Shown here in pieces: positions 26,904-35,198 of a stretch of 64,000 nucleotides of DNA. The stretch is taken from the NCBI RefSeq assembly GCF_014696315.1, contig NZ_JACJPX010000025.1, forward strand, positions 1 through 64,000. The letters run 5' to 3'. Source of the DNA: Calothrix membranacea FACHB-236. GTDB taxonomy: Bacteria > Cyanobacteriota > Cyanobacteriia > Cyanobacteriales > Nostocaceae. The translations under genes were made by a program, and so were the position numbers. Numbering within the stretch: the first letter of the stretch is position 1; every line of letters begins with the position of its first letter. Below the pieces are notes generated by a model, which ran no database searches, was not told the origin of the DNA, and worked only from the letters and a program-made list of their open reading frames with translations.

Positions 26904-26971
26904 ATGAACTATTTCTCCCAGAGACAACGCATCTATACTTATACCAACTGCTTTCCTTTCTAGGGGTATTA

Positions 26972-27439
26972 TTAGTGAGATGACAATTCCGTAAACTCAA
27001 AGACATCATGGCTGCTACCACGTAGCACTGATTCAGTATGTTTGCCAATTAATCGCTTACCAGTAGCCTGTTCTAATACTCCCCAAATAGCACCTAATGT
27101 ATAAGTACATTTACGTGTAGAACCAGGTATTTCACCCGCAGAACATAAAGTATCTGATGCAAAAATATTGATAGTATCGCCTTCTTGCTGGACTTTCTCA
27201 ATAATACACAGGCGAGTACCATTTTTGCCTAAAGCTAAACCTATTTTGGAGACGACATCCTCTAAAGGTAAATTAGTTTTTACTAAGGCTAATTCTTGCG
27301 CTAATTGCTTACCACGACTACGACCAGCAGCAATCAAAGCGATCGCAGTTGCTTTTTCACCTAAAGCTTCTTCCATCCCTCTAATTGCTGCTTTAAAACA
27401 AATAATACTACTAAAATCTCCCAAAGTTGGACGTAACAT
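26972..27439 (-). CDS. V4R-like small-molecule-binding protein (tentative)
   Basis: Soluble protein of 155 residues. The C-terminal half, LCSAGEIPGSTRKCTYTLGAIWGVLEQATGKRLIGKHTESVLRGSSHDVFEF, follows the pattern of V4R (4-vinyl-reductase) or hydrocarbon-binding domains: a Cys pair, then a G-x-x-x-G-x-L-E helix and a terminal beta-strand. The late Cys residues usual in V4R are missing, so the assignment is weak. The start has AGGAG upstream. It lies 303 bp downstream of the protoglobin on the same strand, and the grouping with a roadblock protein and GTPase suggests a sensor or adaptor role. Confidence 0.5.
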   Translation of the reverse strand: MLRPTLGDFSSIICFKAAIRGMEEALGEKATAIALIAAGRSRGKQLAQELALVKTNLPLEDVVSKIGLALGKNGTRLCIIEKVQQEGDTINIFASDTLCSAGEIPGSTRKCTYTLGAIWGVLEQATGKRLIGKHTESVLRGSSHDVFEFTELSSH

Positions 27440-27624
27440 TAATAATTAATTCTCCTGTTCTAAGAAATCTATTTTTTATATCTACAATGTCTAAAAATAT
27501 TGCGGTAAAAATTGTATTTTGTGAGACAAATAATTAATTTTATAATTCTTGTGTATCTAGCTGTAAATAAGCTTATAAGCTAACTGTTAAAATATCCTCT
27601 TATATCAAGTCCAGATAATTACTT

Positions 27625-27720
27625 ACGATATGATTGGTCTTGTTGGTAATTGGTAATTGGTAAACTGTATTTTTCTTTCCTATTACCCATTACCCATTAC
27701 CAACCTTCACACGATATGAT
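27625..27720. repeat. Inverted heptamer-repeat block flanked by 10-bp direct repeats
   Basis: TTGGTAA units (27642-27664) and TTACCCA/TTACCAA units (27681-27703) face each other and can fold back. The block is bounded by identical ACGATATGAT at 27625-27634 and 27711-27720, like a target-site duplication. It sits between the protoglobin and V4R-like genes. Confidence 0.7.
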
Positions 27721-27742
27721 AAATACTCAAACGAACATGATA

Positions 27743-28297
27743 TTACATAGCTTTAGCACCAGTACTAATTAAGCGCTTAAATAAACCTTCTGACCAGCCT
27801 GTTTCCTTCAAAACCGCAGATGAAGATACTTCTATATAAGCTTGTTCAATAAAGGCTAAGTCAATCATGCAAATACGACCGAGAGCGTCTTTGAGATCTG
27901 CGCTTTTACCATCGTTTGTCAGCCGCTTACCTACTTCATAAATTACTGTCGCCATTGCAGGAACAACGTGTTGCGGGCCAATACCAATCCGGACGTGAAT
28001 GAGACCAATTTTCCAACGTCTTTCGGCGTAAGCATCTCCCCAGTTATCCATACCTGTAAACATTTCATGAAACCATTGAATAAAGGTTTCCCGGAGGCGA
28101 TGTATACGTCCGCTACCATCATGTAAAATCGCACTCATTTCTGGATCGCGTTCCAAGTAATCATAAAAATATTCAGCCATATTTGGTGCTACTTCTAAAC
28201 CCCAATCTGCCTGAGATTTTAGTAATTCTTTATCCTCAGATGTCAAACCAACACGCTTTTCTAAGATGGAGAAGAACTTATGTGGATCTAAAGTCAT
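27743..28297 (-). CDS. Protoglobin (globin-coupled-sensor-type globin)
   Basis: Single-domain haem protein of 184 residues. The text RRWKIGLIHVRIGIGPQHVVPAM places the proximal haem ligand at His101, as in protoglobins and the globin part of HemAT-type sensors. The distal part, GLEVAPNMAEYFYDYLERDPEMSAILHD, fits the B-E helices. There is no output domain after residue 180, so any signalling must pass to another protein. It lies in a leftward group after a CvnD-type GTPase and a roadblock protein and before a V4R-like protein, so a gas (O2, NO or CO) sensing role coupled to the GTPase is inferred. Confidence 0.88.
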   Translation of the reverse strand: MTLDPHKFFSILEKRVGLTSEDKELLKSQADWGLEVAPNMAEYFYDYLERDPEMSAILHDGSGRIHRLRETFIQWFHEMFTGMDNWGDAYAERRWKIGLIHVRIGIGPQHVVPAMATVIYEVGKRLTNDGKSADLKDALGRICMIDLAFIEQAYIEVSSSAVLKETGWSEGLFKRLISTGAKAM

Positions 28298-28400
28298 AGT
28301 TGAGCTTTCCTACAATACGCAAAAATTAGTGTTGGCTGGCTATTAAAAAGAAAGTAAATTATTCAGTTGTGCTGTTGAACTGATAAATTTATCGCAGCAG

Positions 28401-28441
28401 AATATTTTGGTTTTTGGATGACATCCAAAAACCAAAATATT
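28401..28441 (-). terminator. Long perfect hairpin between roadblock and globin genes
   Basis: AATATTTTGGTTTTTGGAT pairs perfectly (19 bp) with its complement after a 3-nt loop (28420-28422). It starts 16 bp past the roadblock stop. It may end the GTPase-roadblock transcript or act as a processing site before the globin gene. Confidence 0.75.
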
Positions 28442-28456
28442 AGCTATATCTTGTTC

Positions 28457-28825
28457 TTAACTAATTAAAGGTGCAATTTGAGCAACGGCACGTTTGATTT
28501 CTAGAAATAACAAGCCTTGTTTAACAGCTGCATTCGCTAAAACCAATAAAACTGCATCTGGGCCACAGCTAACTACAATACCAAAGCCTTTTTCACCTTC
28601 AACAACAATCCGGTCAATAGTGCCCCGTACTAGTTCGCTACCGATACGTTCCCCTAAAGAAAGCATTGCTGCTGACATAGCAGCAGTACGGTCTTCATCC
28701 ATTTCTGCTGGTAATACAGAAGCTAAAGCTAAACCATCAGGGCTAACTAAGGCTGCACCTTGAATGTTAGAGGTTCCGCTGACAAAGTTTTGTAGAACTT
28801 CTTGTAACATTGAAATATTAATCAT
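28457..28825 (-). CDS. Roadblock/LC7 domain protein (CvnB-like)
   Basis: Roadblock/LC7 protein of 122 residues, expected to form dimers and bind or regulate a small Ras-like GTPase. The text SNIQGAALVSPDGLALASVLP, then DEDRTAAMSAAMLSLGERIGSELVRGTIDRIVVEGEKGFGIVV, is typical. I chose the ATG at 28825 (MINISMLQEV) because GAGGAA lies 7 bp before it. The frame is open up to 28981, which would add about 52 residues with no domain character. It follows the GTPase gene (gap 185 bp) and is followed by a strong hairpin and the protoglobin. Confidence 0.9.
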   Translation of the reverse strand: MINISMLQEVLQNFVSGTSNIQGAALVSPDGLALASVLPAEMDEDRTAAMSAAMLSLGERIGSELVRGTIDRIVVEGEKGFGIVVSCGPDAVLLVLANAAVKQGLLFLEIKRAVAQIAPLIS

Positions 28826-29010
28826 GCTTGTTTCCTCAGTGATTCTTGCTAAAGCTGGTTGATGACTTGCCAATAAATTGGTTTGTGAATCTGTTGGCAG
28901 GTTGGCAGTTTTATCTGCAATTAAAAACATTTTGATAAATGTTCTTGGGAGGAGCTTGAGAATATTTCCCAAATGCATCAATGCTCATCTGCTTACTACA
29001 AAATGGTTGT

Positions 29011-29535
29011 TTAAATTATTTTGGGGATGATGAGATTTAAAGCCTCAGTAATTGAAGCTTTTTGGGTAGGATTCACCGCAATTAAAGGTGGTTGGTGATT
29101 TAAATTTTGCAATCCTAATGCGATCGCTATTTTTTCCGGTTCCACAATTCTGGGACAATCAGTATGAGTTAGCCCTATCAGTATCGGAATTTGCACCCTT
29201 TGGTTAACGAAATCGAGAATGTGAGTCCCATAGTGGAAATGTTCAGGACGATGAGCATCCACAAGCAGGATGCAAGCTTGAACTTGGCGAATCAGGATAT
29301 CCCACATAAAATCAAATCTAGGTTGTCCTGGTGTGCCATAAAGGTGAACTACTTGATTTGGTAAGATTGTGAGCAGCCCAAAATCCAACGCTACTGTAGT
29401 TTTAGATTTGAGTAGCGCTAATTCATCTGTGCTGTTTTTATCGGTATCAACGGCCTCAATTTCACTAATAGTGCGAATAAAGCTCGTTTTCCCTGCACCA
29501 ACGCTCCCTGCGATCGCAATGCGTAGGATTTCCAT
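29011..29535 (-). CDS. Small GTPase of the conservon CvnD/MglA-like type
   Basis: GTP-binding protein of 174 residues. The P-loop is GSVGAGKTS (10-18). The switch region TTVALDFG (46-53) and LYGTPGQPRFDFMWDILIRQ (65-84) match the CvnD-like family, where Gly-Thr replaces the usual Asp of the G3 motif (DxxG). THTD (123-126) is the G4 motif. In Streptomyces conservons such GTPases are encoded with a roadblock protein and a kinase; in Myxococcus the related MglA acts with the roadblock protein MglB in polarity. Here it heads a leftward unit with roadblock and protoglobin genes. A GGAGG sequence 8 bp before the ATG is a strong ribosome binding site. Confidence 0.9.
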   Translation of the reverse strand: MEILRIAIAGSVGAGKTSFIRTISEIEAVDTDKNSTDELALLKSKTTVALDFGLLTILPNQVVHLYGTPGQPRFDFMWDILIRQVQACILLVDAHRPEHFHYGTHILDFVNQRVQIPILIGLTHTDCPRIVEPEKIAIALGLQNLNHQPPLIAVNPTQKASITEALNLIIPKII

Positions 29536-30209
29536 TTAAACCTCCGCAAGGATATTACTTCCCTAGGTACTAGGAAAAGTTGGGACAGTTGAGATAATTG
29601 CAAATCTGTTTTCTATGAAAGTAAGGCCATAAGCTTTACCCTCACTGAATCTTAGGAATGCAAATAGATTCTGCGAGTACATCAGTAGTTTGTTCTGCTT
29701 TGAGAATTACCTCAGTAAATATTTTTCCTCAATGATGCAATTCACAAAGCAATTGCACCAGATATTTGCACCCTAAATTTTTGATATCCGTATAATAACG
29801 GATTTTACACTAGTATTATTTTCTTTTTCAAACATTAAAGTATTAAATTTTTTTATTTTGGCTATATGTAATTGAATATACTCACCATGAATTCTCTATA
29901 TTCTGCTGTATTGAGTTATCTTGCAAGAATAAATAGTAATTACCTGTATTTAGCTGCTTTTATCTCTTTTTGTTTAGCTTAAGCAAGTGTTGCCGCTTGA
30001 TAACGCGTCTAATTTTTTTATGGTTCAGATGTGTTAAAAAATAAAAAATGTAAACTTATATCCTAATTCCATTAAAGATATGTTTTAGAAAAATGTAACT
30101 TAAACTACAAATTAGTAAGTTTTGGAATTAGCAGTCCTTGGAGTGAGCAAAATACCACACAATTGTTTTGTAGAGAAATCTTGTCTGGATTCACAATTAA
30201 TTACTGCTC
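29536..30209. other. AT-rich divergent spacer, 0.67 kb
   Basis: No gene, RNA or clear repeat seen. It must carry the promoters of the leftward GTPase unit and the rightward DUF6816-like gene. Confidence 0.55.
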
Positions 30210-30983
30210 ATGAAGGCGATTTGGAGTTTGTGCTTGGTTGCTTGCTTCTGTTTTAGCTGGAGTGGAAACGCCGTTGCGGGGGAATTATCGCAACGACTAG
30301 CAAATTTTCCTCAGTGGGAAAAATTAACTTCAGTGCAACCAGCGGTGGGGGATTTGGTTTATCCTGATTGGATGGGTGGTTCTTGGCAAGTTACAAGTAC
30401 ATTGGTGGATTTAGTTGCACCTTTAGCACCAGATATCGTTACACCTGGATTTGAAGCTAATCGCCAACAACTCAATCAGCCAGTGAATTTTCTGGTAAGA
30501 TTTATTAAAGAAAAGTTACCTATTACTCGATTAAAAATACTTGCACAGATAGATGATAAATCAGCTAATTTTATAGCCGATAGAGCATTTAATAGCTTGA
30601 ATTTGGCACGGGCTTATTTAGGTGATGGCGCAGTACTATCAGTAAAAGTAGATCCAGATTCGCCAAATCGTCAGATTACTTTATTACGTGGAGAACGGCA
30701 ACTAGTTTCTATTGTCACAGCACGGGCTACAGAAACTACATCTGATGGTAAATTCATCACTACAGAACTTTTTCAACAACTATTTAAAGGTGGTTCTCGT
30801 CCTTATTTCAATTCTGTAGAATCTACAACTTCCTATCACAAACTGTCTACATCCAATCCAGCAATTGAAGCAGATCAAGTAACTGCTGTCTACCTATCAC
30901 CCCAAGATCCAGATTACTTTAGAGCAGCCTCAAGGCCAGTTGCGCTTTATCGTTATCGTCTAGAATTTTCTCCCATTCAATGA
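30210..30983 (+). CDS. DUF6816-like exported protein
   Basis: Exported protein of 257 residues with a signal peptide (MKAIWSLCLVACFCFSWSGNAVAGE, cleavage after VAG or AVA). The mature part, PAVGDLVYPDWMGGSWQVTSTLVDLVAPLAPDIVTPGFE, is a signature I associate with a family conserved in cyanobacteria and plastids (DUF6816), probably located in the thylakoid lumen or periplasm. A later HKLSTSNPAIEADQVTAVYLSPQDPDYF is also conserved-looking. The biochemical role is unknown. It is followed after 109 bp by an ABC exporter on the same strand. Confidence 0.7.
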   Translation: MKAIWSLCLVACFCFSWSGNAVAGELSQRLANFPQWEKLTSVQPAVGDLVYPDWMGGSWQVTSTLVDLVAPLAPDIVTPGFEANRQQLNQPVNFLVRFIKEKLPITRLKILAQIDDKSANFIADRAFNSLNLARAYLGDGAVLSVKVDPDSPNRQITLLRGERQLVSIVTARATETTSDGKFITTELFQQLFKGGSRPYFNSVESTTSYHKLSTSNPAIEADQVTAVYLSPQDPDYFRAASRPVALYRYRLEFSPIQ

Positions 30984-31092
30984 CTAAATCCTCCCTGAGA
31001 ATGATTTAGCGAGTTCACTCTTGACTACGTTGTAGTATGAATGTAGTATAAAGATTCCAAGCTCAAGCTTACGCTCTTGGAAAGAGTGCATC

Positions 31093-32913
31093 ATGGCCAA
31101 ATTTAGAGATATTCTGCATTATTTTCGTCCTTACTGGGGGCTGAGTATATTCAGTATTACAGCATCCAGCATTTACGAAATTATTGATTTAGTTGTACCT
31201 TATGCCATTGGGCAAATTTTAAACATCTTATCTGGTCAACCATTAGATAAACCGCTTGCAGGTGCGATCGCCAATTTTTCCAACCTAATTAATTACCCAG
31301 TTAATAACAATCTATCTTTGGGTGTATTGCTGGGGATAATTTTTGTTGTAACTGTTGTGAGAGCGCCAACGCAGCCTTGGTTAACTAGTTGGTTTCACTG
31401 GGATATAGCATTAAGAGCGCGTCGAGAAAAAACGCAAACAGCAATAGCTAAAATTCTCACTCTCCCGCTGGAATTTTATGATGAAAATAACCCCGGACGT
31501 ATTGCCGGTAGAGTAGCTAGAGGTCTTACTAATCACACTTGGACATATCCCGAAATTGCTGGACAGTTAATTCCTAAACTGCTGCGGGTGCTGGGAATTT
31601 TTGTGTTCATTGTGTTAATTGATTGGCGGATTGCGACTTTATATCTAATTTCTTTTGTAATTATTCTCTGGTTTAGCTTGAGAGATTTACAAAGAATAAT
31701 TAGGTACGAAAGCCGCCTAGATAAGTACATGGAAAATACAGAAAGTCGCACTTCTGAGCTAATCACCAATATTAAAACGGTGAAAGCATTTGCTACAGAA
31801 GCTGAAGAACTCAAGCGACAACAGCAACGCTTAACTAGGGAACTGAAAGTAGTAGATTATCGTATCCACAAAGGTTACGTAAATCTCCTAACTTGGCAAA
31901 AGACTGTAATTCAGTTTTGCGTATTTGCAATTTTGGGCTTAACTTTAGCAGCCACAGTAGGCGGAAAGATTTCTCTTGGTCATTTCGTCATGACTTTAAC
32001 TCTTTCCAGCATGGCATACGCTGAATTAGAGCCTATAAGCAACCTCGCAGAAGTTTTTGCCAGGCGCTATTCTTCAATGCTGCGGTTTCACGAATTTCTG
32101 CACGAGCCAGTTGGTGCGGAAGCAGAGAGTTTGTTAGCTGACATTAGTGAGAGAGAATCGCCTTATCAATTTACAGGCAAAATTGAATTATCCCACGTTA
32201 CTTTTGGCTATGATGCCAACCGTCTAGTTCTACAAGATATCAACTTATTGATTGAGCCATACCAAACAGTAGCCTTAGTTGGCCGTTCCGGTTCTGGTAA
32301 ATCAACCTTAGTCAAGCTGTTATTGCGCTATTTTGACCCCCAACAGGGCCAAATTCTGATTGATGGTCAAGATATCCGCACATTGAATGTAGGTAATTAC
32401 AGACGCAGACTAGCGATCGTTCACCAAGAAGTAGATATCTTCAACGGCACTGTATTAGATAACCTCACCTATGGTAGACCAAATGCCACTTTGGAGGAGG
32501 TTCAGGAAGCCTGTAGGATTGCCAGAGTTGATGAAGTCGTACAACACCTACCCCAAGGTTATTACACCGTTGTTGGGGAACGTGGTGTGAGATTATCTGG
32601 TGGACAAAGACAGCGCTTAGGAATTGCGAGAGCCTTGCTAGTAGAACCAGACGTGTTAGTTTTTGACGAAGCAACCTCCAGCCTAGATTATGAGTCGGAG
32701 CGTTCCATTCAGTTGGCAATGCGATCAATTCAAGGTACTCGCACCACAATTATCATTGCTCACCGCCTGAGTACAGTGCGAGAAGCCGATAAAATTGTCG
32801 TTCTCGATCAGGGAAGAATTGTAGAAGTGGGTAGTCACGAAGAACTTTTGCGCCAAGAAGGCATTTATCGCCGCTTGCATTCCTTGCAAGAAACAGGCGA
32901 ACTCCTGAGTTAG
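31093..32913 (+). CDS. ABC transporter, fused permease and ATPase
   Basis: Exporter half-transporter of 606 residues. The N-terminal 330 residues form six membrane helices. The ATPase part has Walker A GRSGSGKST (from residue 397), the Q-loop region AIVHQEVDIF, signature LSGGQRQRLGIARAL, Walker B VLVFDEATSSLD and a switch His in IIAHRLSTV. It would work as a homodimer in the inner membrane. The MsbA/HlyB-like arrangement does not reveal the cargo, which may be a lipid, peptide or drug. It has a clean terminator directly after its stop codon. Confidence 0.93.
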   Translation: MAKFRDILHYFRPYWGLSIFSITASSIYEIIDLVVPYAIGQILNILSGQPLDKPLAGAIANFSNLINYPVNNNLSLGVLLGIIFVVTVVRAPTQPWLTSWFHWDIALRARREKTQTAIAKILTLPLEFYDENNPGRIAGRVARGLTNHTWTYPEIAGQLIPKLLRVLGIFVFIVLIDWRIATLYLISFVIILWFSLRDLQRIIRYESRLDKYMENTESRTSELITNIKTVKAFATEAEELKRQQQRLTRELKVVDYRIHKGYVNLLTWQKTVIQFCVFAILGLTLAATVGGKISLGHFVMTLTLSSMAYAELEPISNLAEVFARRYSSMLRFHEFLHEPVGAEAESLLADISERESPYQFTGKIELSHVTFGYDANRLVLQDINLLIEPYQTVALVGRSGSGKSTLVKLLLRYFDPQQGQILIDGQDIRTLNVGNYRRRLAIVHQEVDIFNGTVLDNLTYGRPNATLEEVQEACRIARVDEVVQHLPQGYYTVVGERGVRLSGGQRQRLGIARALLVEPDVLVFDEATSSLDYESERSIQLAMRSIQGTRTTIIIAHRLSTVREADKIVVLDQGRIVEVGSHEELLRQEGIYRRLHSLQETGELLS

Positions 32914-32920
32914 TTTAAAG

Positions 32921-32950
32921 GCGGTGGTAGCTACCACCGCTAATTTTTTT
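32921..32950 (+). terminator. Intrinsic terminator of the ABC exporter
   Basis: GCGGTGGTAGCTACCACCGC is a perfect 20-bp palindrome followed by TAATTTTTTT. It starts 8 bp after the stop codon. Confidence 0.9.
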
Positions 32951-33013
32951 AAGGGAGTCCAAAAATAAATCCCTATCCCTGGTTCAATATGACTTTCTCT
33001 CACGCTGCTCGTG

Positions 33014-33035
33014 GAGACGCGATTAATCGCGTCTC
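33014..33035. repeat. Dispersed palindrome AGACGCGAT family, copy 1
   Basis: GAGACGCGATT followed by AATCGCGTCTC is a perfect 22-bp palindrome. A near-identical element is at 57019-57038. It lies between the ABC exporter and tRNA-Tyr. Confidence 0.8.
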
Positions 33036-33142
33036 TACCCTGCTCCCCTATTTCAAGGCGATGAAATATTTTTTATTTATTAGTCCCTAACCCCTTGCTA
33101 TTTCCAAAAAGAGGCGCTACTATTATAAATCGTGAGACAAAT

Positions 33143-33228
33143 GGGTCGGTGTCCGAGTGGTTAATGGAGACGGACTGTAAATCCGTTGGTTTACGCCTAC
33201 GCTGGTTCAAATCCAGCCCGGCCCACCA
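33143..33228 (+). tRNA. tRNA-Tyr (GTA)
   Basis: Class II tRNA of 86 nt with CCA encoded (33226-33228). The acceptor GGGTCGG pairs with CCGGCCC (one G-T). The anticodon stem-loop is ACGGA-CTGTAAA-TCCGT, so the anticodon is GTA. The variable arm TTGGTTTACGCCTAC is long, as expected for bacterial tRNA-Tyr. The T-loop is GGTTCAAATCC. A TATTATAAAT box 10 bp upstream is a likely -10 region. Confidence 0.95.
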
Positions 33229-33312
33229 CTTCACAGATAAGAGTTATAATCTCTGGGAGATTGGTAAAGCTCACAAGATTATAGCTCTTAACTAAAAACA
33301 AAAGTTAAGTTC

Positions 33313-33384
33313 GCCCGTGTGGCTCAGTGGTAGAGCACACCCTTGGTAAGGGTGAGGTCACGAGTTCAATCCTCGTCACGGGCT
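33313..33384 (+). tRNA. tRNA-Thr (GGT)
   Basis: 72-nt tRNA. The acceptor GCCCGTG pairs with CACGGGC. The anticodon stem-loop CACCC-TTGGTAA-GGGTG gives anticodon GGT. The D-arm is GCTCAGTGGTAGAGC, the T-loop GTTCAATCC. No CCA is encoded; the gene is followed by TTTTTATTTTTT, a likely terminator. It lies 84 bp after tRNA-Tyr, so both may share a transcript. Confidence 0.95.
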
Positions 33385-33545
33385 TTTTATTTTTTCTATC
33401 ACAATAACAATAAATAAAAGATTTAGGTATTTGTAATCTACTCAGATGTACAAAAGATAAATTCTTTACTTATGTTTTTGCCTAGGACTTGACCATTGGG
33501 TGAAAATTTTGGGTATCAAATAGGCAATGTTGAAATAGGTAAAAT

Positions 33546-34025
33546 ATGAGTAAAAAATTAGTAGACGCAGTCAAAGCTAATGATCTTAACCTGGCAAAAC
33601 AACTGATTGCTCAAGGTGCAGATGTCAACCAAACAGATAGTAGCGGTAATAGCTTGTTAATTGTGAGTTCTGCCAACGGTAACGCGGCAATAGTAAAGTT
33701 GCTAATAGATGCTGGCGCTGATATTAATGCTGTGGACTCCAGTATGAAAGCAACTGCATTACACGCTGCTGCTTATTTAAGGCATCCAGAGGTAATGCAG
33801 GTATTAGTTAATCATGGTATTGATATCGATGCTCAAGGCCCTTATAACGGCTACACTGCTTTACATGATGCTGTTTGGCAAAATAATATCGAAGGTGTCA
33901 AAATTTTAGTGAAATCAGGGGCTAATTTAAATATTAAAGGGAACAACGGTGCTACACCGCTAGAATTAGCAACTCAAAGTAGGCATAAAGAGATTGTTGA
34001 AATTCTCAAAGCAGCTAGTTCTTAA
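33546..34025 (+). CDS. Ankyrin-repeat protein
   Basis: Soluble protein of 159 residues made of about four ankyrin repeats: VKANDLNLAKQLIAQGADVN, GNSLLIVSSANGNAAIVKLLI, ATALHAAAYLRHPEVMQVLV and YTALHDAVWQNNIEGVKILV, closing with GATPLELATQSRHKEIVEIL. Ankyrin repeats bind other proteins; the partner is unknown. No signal peptide. It stands alone and has its own terminator (34065-34101). Confidence 0.93.
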   Translation: MSKKLVDAVKANDLNLAKQLIAQGADVNQTDSSGNSLLIVSSANGNAAIVKLLIDAGADINAVDSSMKATALHAAAYLRHPEVMQVLVNHGIDIDAQGPYNGYTALHDAVWQNNIEGVKILVKSGANLNIKGNNGATPLELATQSRHKEIVEILKAASS

Positions 34026-34064
34026 TCAAGCAATAACAAAATTCCTATATTCCCTTATCAAAAA

Positions 34065-34101
34065 AAGTTTCAGCCAGGTTTTAAGGCCCTGACTGAAACT
34101 T
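34065..34101 (+). terminator. Terminator of the ankyrin gene
   Basis: AAGTTTCAGCCAGG pairs with CCTGACTGAAACTT (one G-T) around a 9-nt loop, 40 bp after the stop codon. Confidence 0.8.
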
Positions 34102-34225
34102 AATGGATTTTTAGAATCAAGATGATTAGTTTTTCTAGTTTATAACTCTTCAGTTTAATAAAACTTTCTATTGTGCAAATTTATTTGAAGTTTCTCAACT
34201 AGTTTATATGATAAATCGTACTTAT

Positions 34226-34267
34226 TGCCTTATGGAAAACTAACTATGAAAATGTTTCCATAAGGCA
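34226..34267 (-). terminator. Terminator of the UBP zinc-finger gene
   Basis: TGCCTTATGGAAA pairs perfectly (13 bp) with TTTCCATAAGGCA around a 16-nt loop, 20 bp beyond the stop of the leftward gene. Confidence 0.75.
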
Positions 34268-34286
34268 TATATCTCAGTTACAAAAA

Positions 34287-34544
34287 TTATAAGAAAGTTT
34301 GATCTAGATAGCACCAACGCCAGTTTTCACCACGTTCAAATGACTGTACTAAAGGATGATTAGTGGCATGGAAATGCTTGGTAGCATGTTTGTTTTTCGA
34401 GGAATCACAGCAGCCGATATGTCCACAAGTGAGGCACATACGTAAATGTACCCAGCGATCGCCTGTTTTCAGGCATTCTTCACATCCTTGGGCACTGGGG
34501 GTAACGCTTTGAATTTGATCGGCATGATTGCAGCGTGAACTCAT
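34287..34544 (-). CDS. UBP-type zinc-finger protein
   Basis: Small protein of 85 residues that is almost only a ZnF-UBP domain. The metal-binding residues are seen as CNHADQI near the start, GCEECLKTGDRWVHLRMCLTCGHIGCCDSS, then HATKHFHATNHPLVQ, matching the C/H pattern of the domain, and it closes with the WRWCYLD block. In eukaryotes the domain binds the C-terminus of ubiquitin. Cyanobacteria have no ubiquitin, so the ligand here is unknown; a free Gly-Gly C-terminus of another protein is a possibility. GAGGT lies 5-9 bp before the ATG, so the start is secure. Confidence 0.88.
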   Translation of the reverse strand: MSSRCNHADQIQSVTPSAQGCEECLKTGDRWVHLRMCLTCGHIGCCDSSKNKHATKHFHATNHPLVQSFERGENWRWCYLDQTFL

Positions 34545-35003
34545 AAATACCTCGGATTTACATAAGATGGGTAAACAGACTTAAAAGGTAATCGCCTATG
34601 GGAGATAGAAGGTGTTCAAATTAGCTACATATAGCCATATATAGCTTTCTTAGAAATTACTTCCATACTCCTTAATATCTGGTTAAGGATGTGATTATTC
34701 TGGTTATGGTTGTGAAAGATATATACAGCTGATGAGCCAAACTATTTTGCATAATCTGAATGATTATGATTTTATCGATTAATGGTATATTTCAAAACTT
34801 ATGATAAAAATCGTAAAATACTTTAATGTGAATTATATTTCATATACAAAAATTACATAGAAAGCATAGTAACCCCGAAATTACGTCTATCAGAAGATTG
34901 TGCAATCGGTGAATTATAACTAAAGCTGCCTAGTAATTAGCCAAGACTTTAGTACTATAAACAAGGGCAAAGTGCTGACTACAAACTGATTTAGCTATTA
35001 CAG
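34545..35003. other. AT-rich spacer, no gene
   Basis: Divergent promoter region between the UBP zinc-finger and S4 genes. No open frame with start signals, no RNA and no repeat seen. Confidence 0.5.
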
Positions 35004-35198
35004 ATGATTAAACTCGACCAATTTTTAAAGTTAATAGGCATAGCCTCAACTGGAGGGCAAGCAAAACTGATAATTCTTGATGGTGATGTAAAAGTTAATG
35101 GCATAGTTGAAACCCGGCGAGGACGAAAATTATTCTCAGGCGATCAAGTAACCGTAGAAGGGCAAACTTTTCAGGTTGGGGATGTAATTAATGAGTAG
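35004..35198 (+). CDS. S4 RNA-binding domain protein (YbcJ-like)
   Basis: Single S4 domain of 64 residues: IKLDQFLKLIGIASTGGQAKLIILDGDVKVNGIVETRRGRKLFSGDQVTV. This alpha-L RNA-binding fold is shared with ribosomal protein S4 and the YbcJ/RlbA small proteins. It should bind structured RNA such as rRNA or tRNA. The length is normal for a stand-alone S4 protein. The spacer after it contains heptamer repeats (GGTAATT, CCCAATG types, 35211-35345) up to the HD-Pnk stop. Confidence 0.88.
   Translation: MIKLDQFLKLIGIASTGGQAKLIILDGDVKVNGIVETRRGRKLFSGDQVTVEGQTFQVGDVINE

Noticed and set aside
28826-28981. N-terminal extension of the roadblock protein
   Set aside because: The extended start is a TTG with no ribosome binding site, while the ATG at 28825 has GAGGAA in place and gives a standard-length domain.
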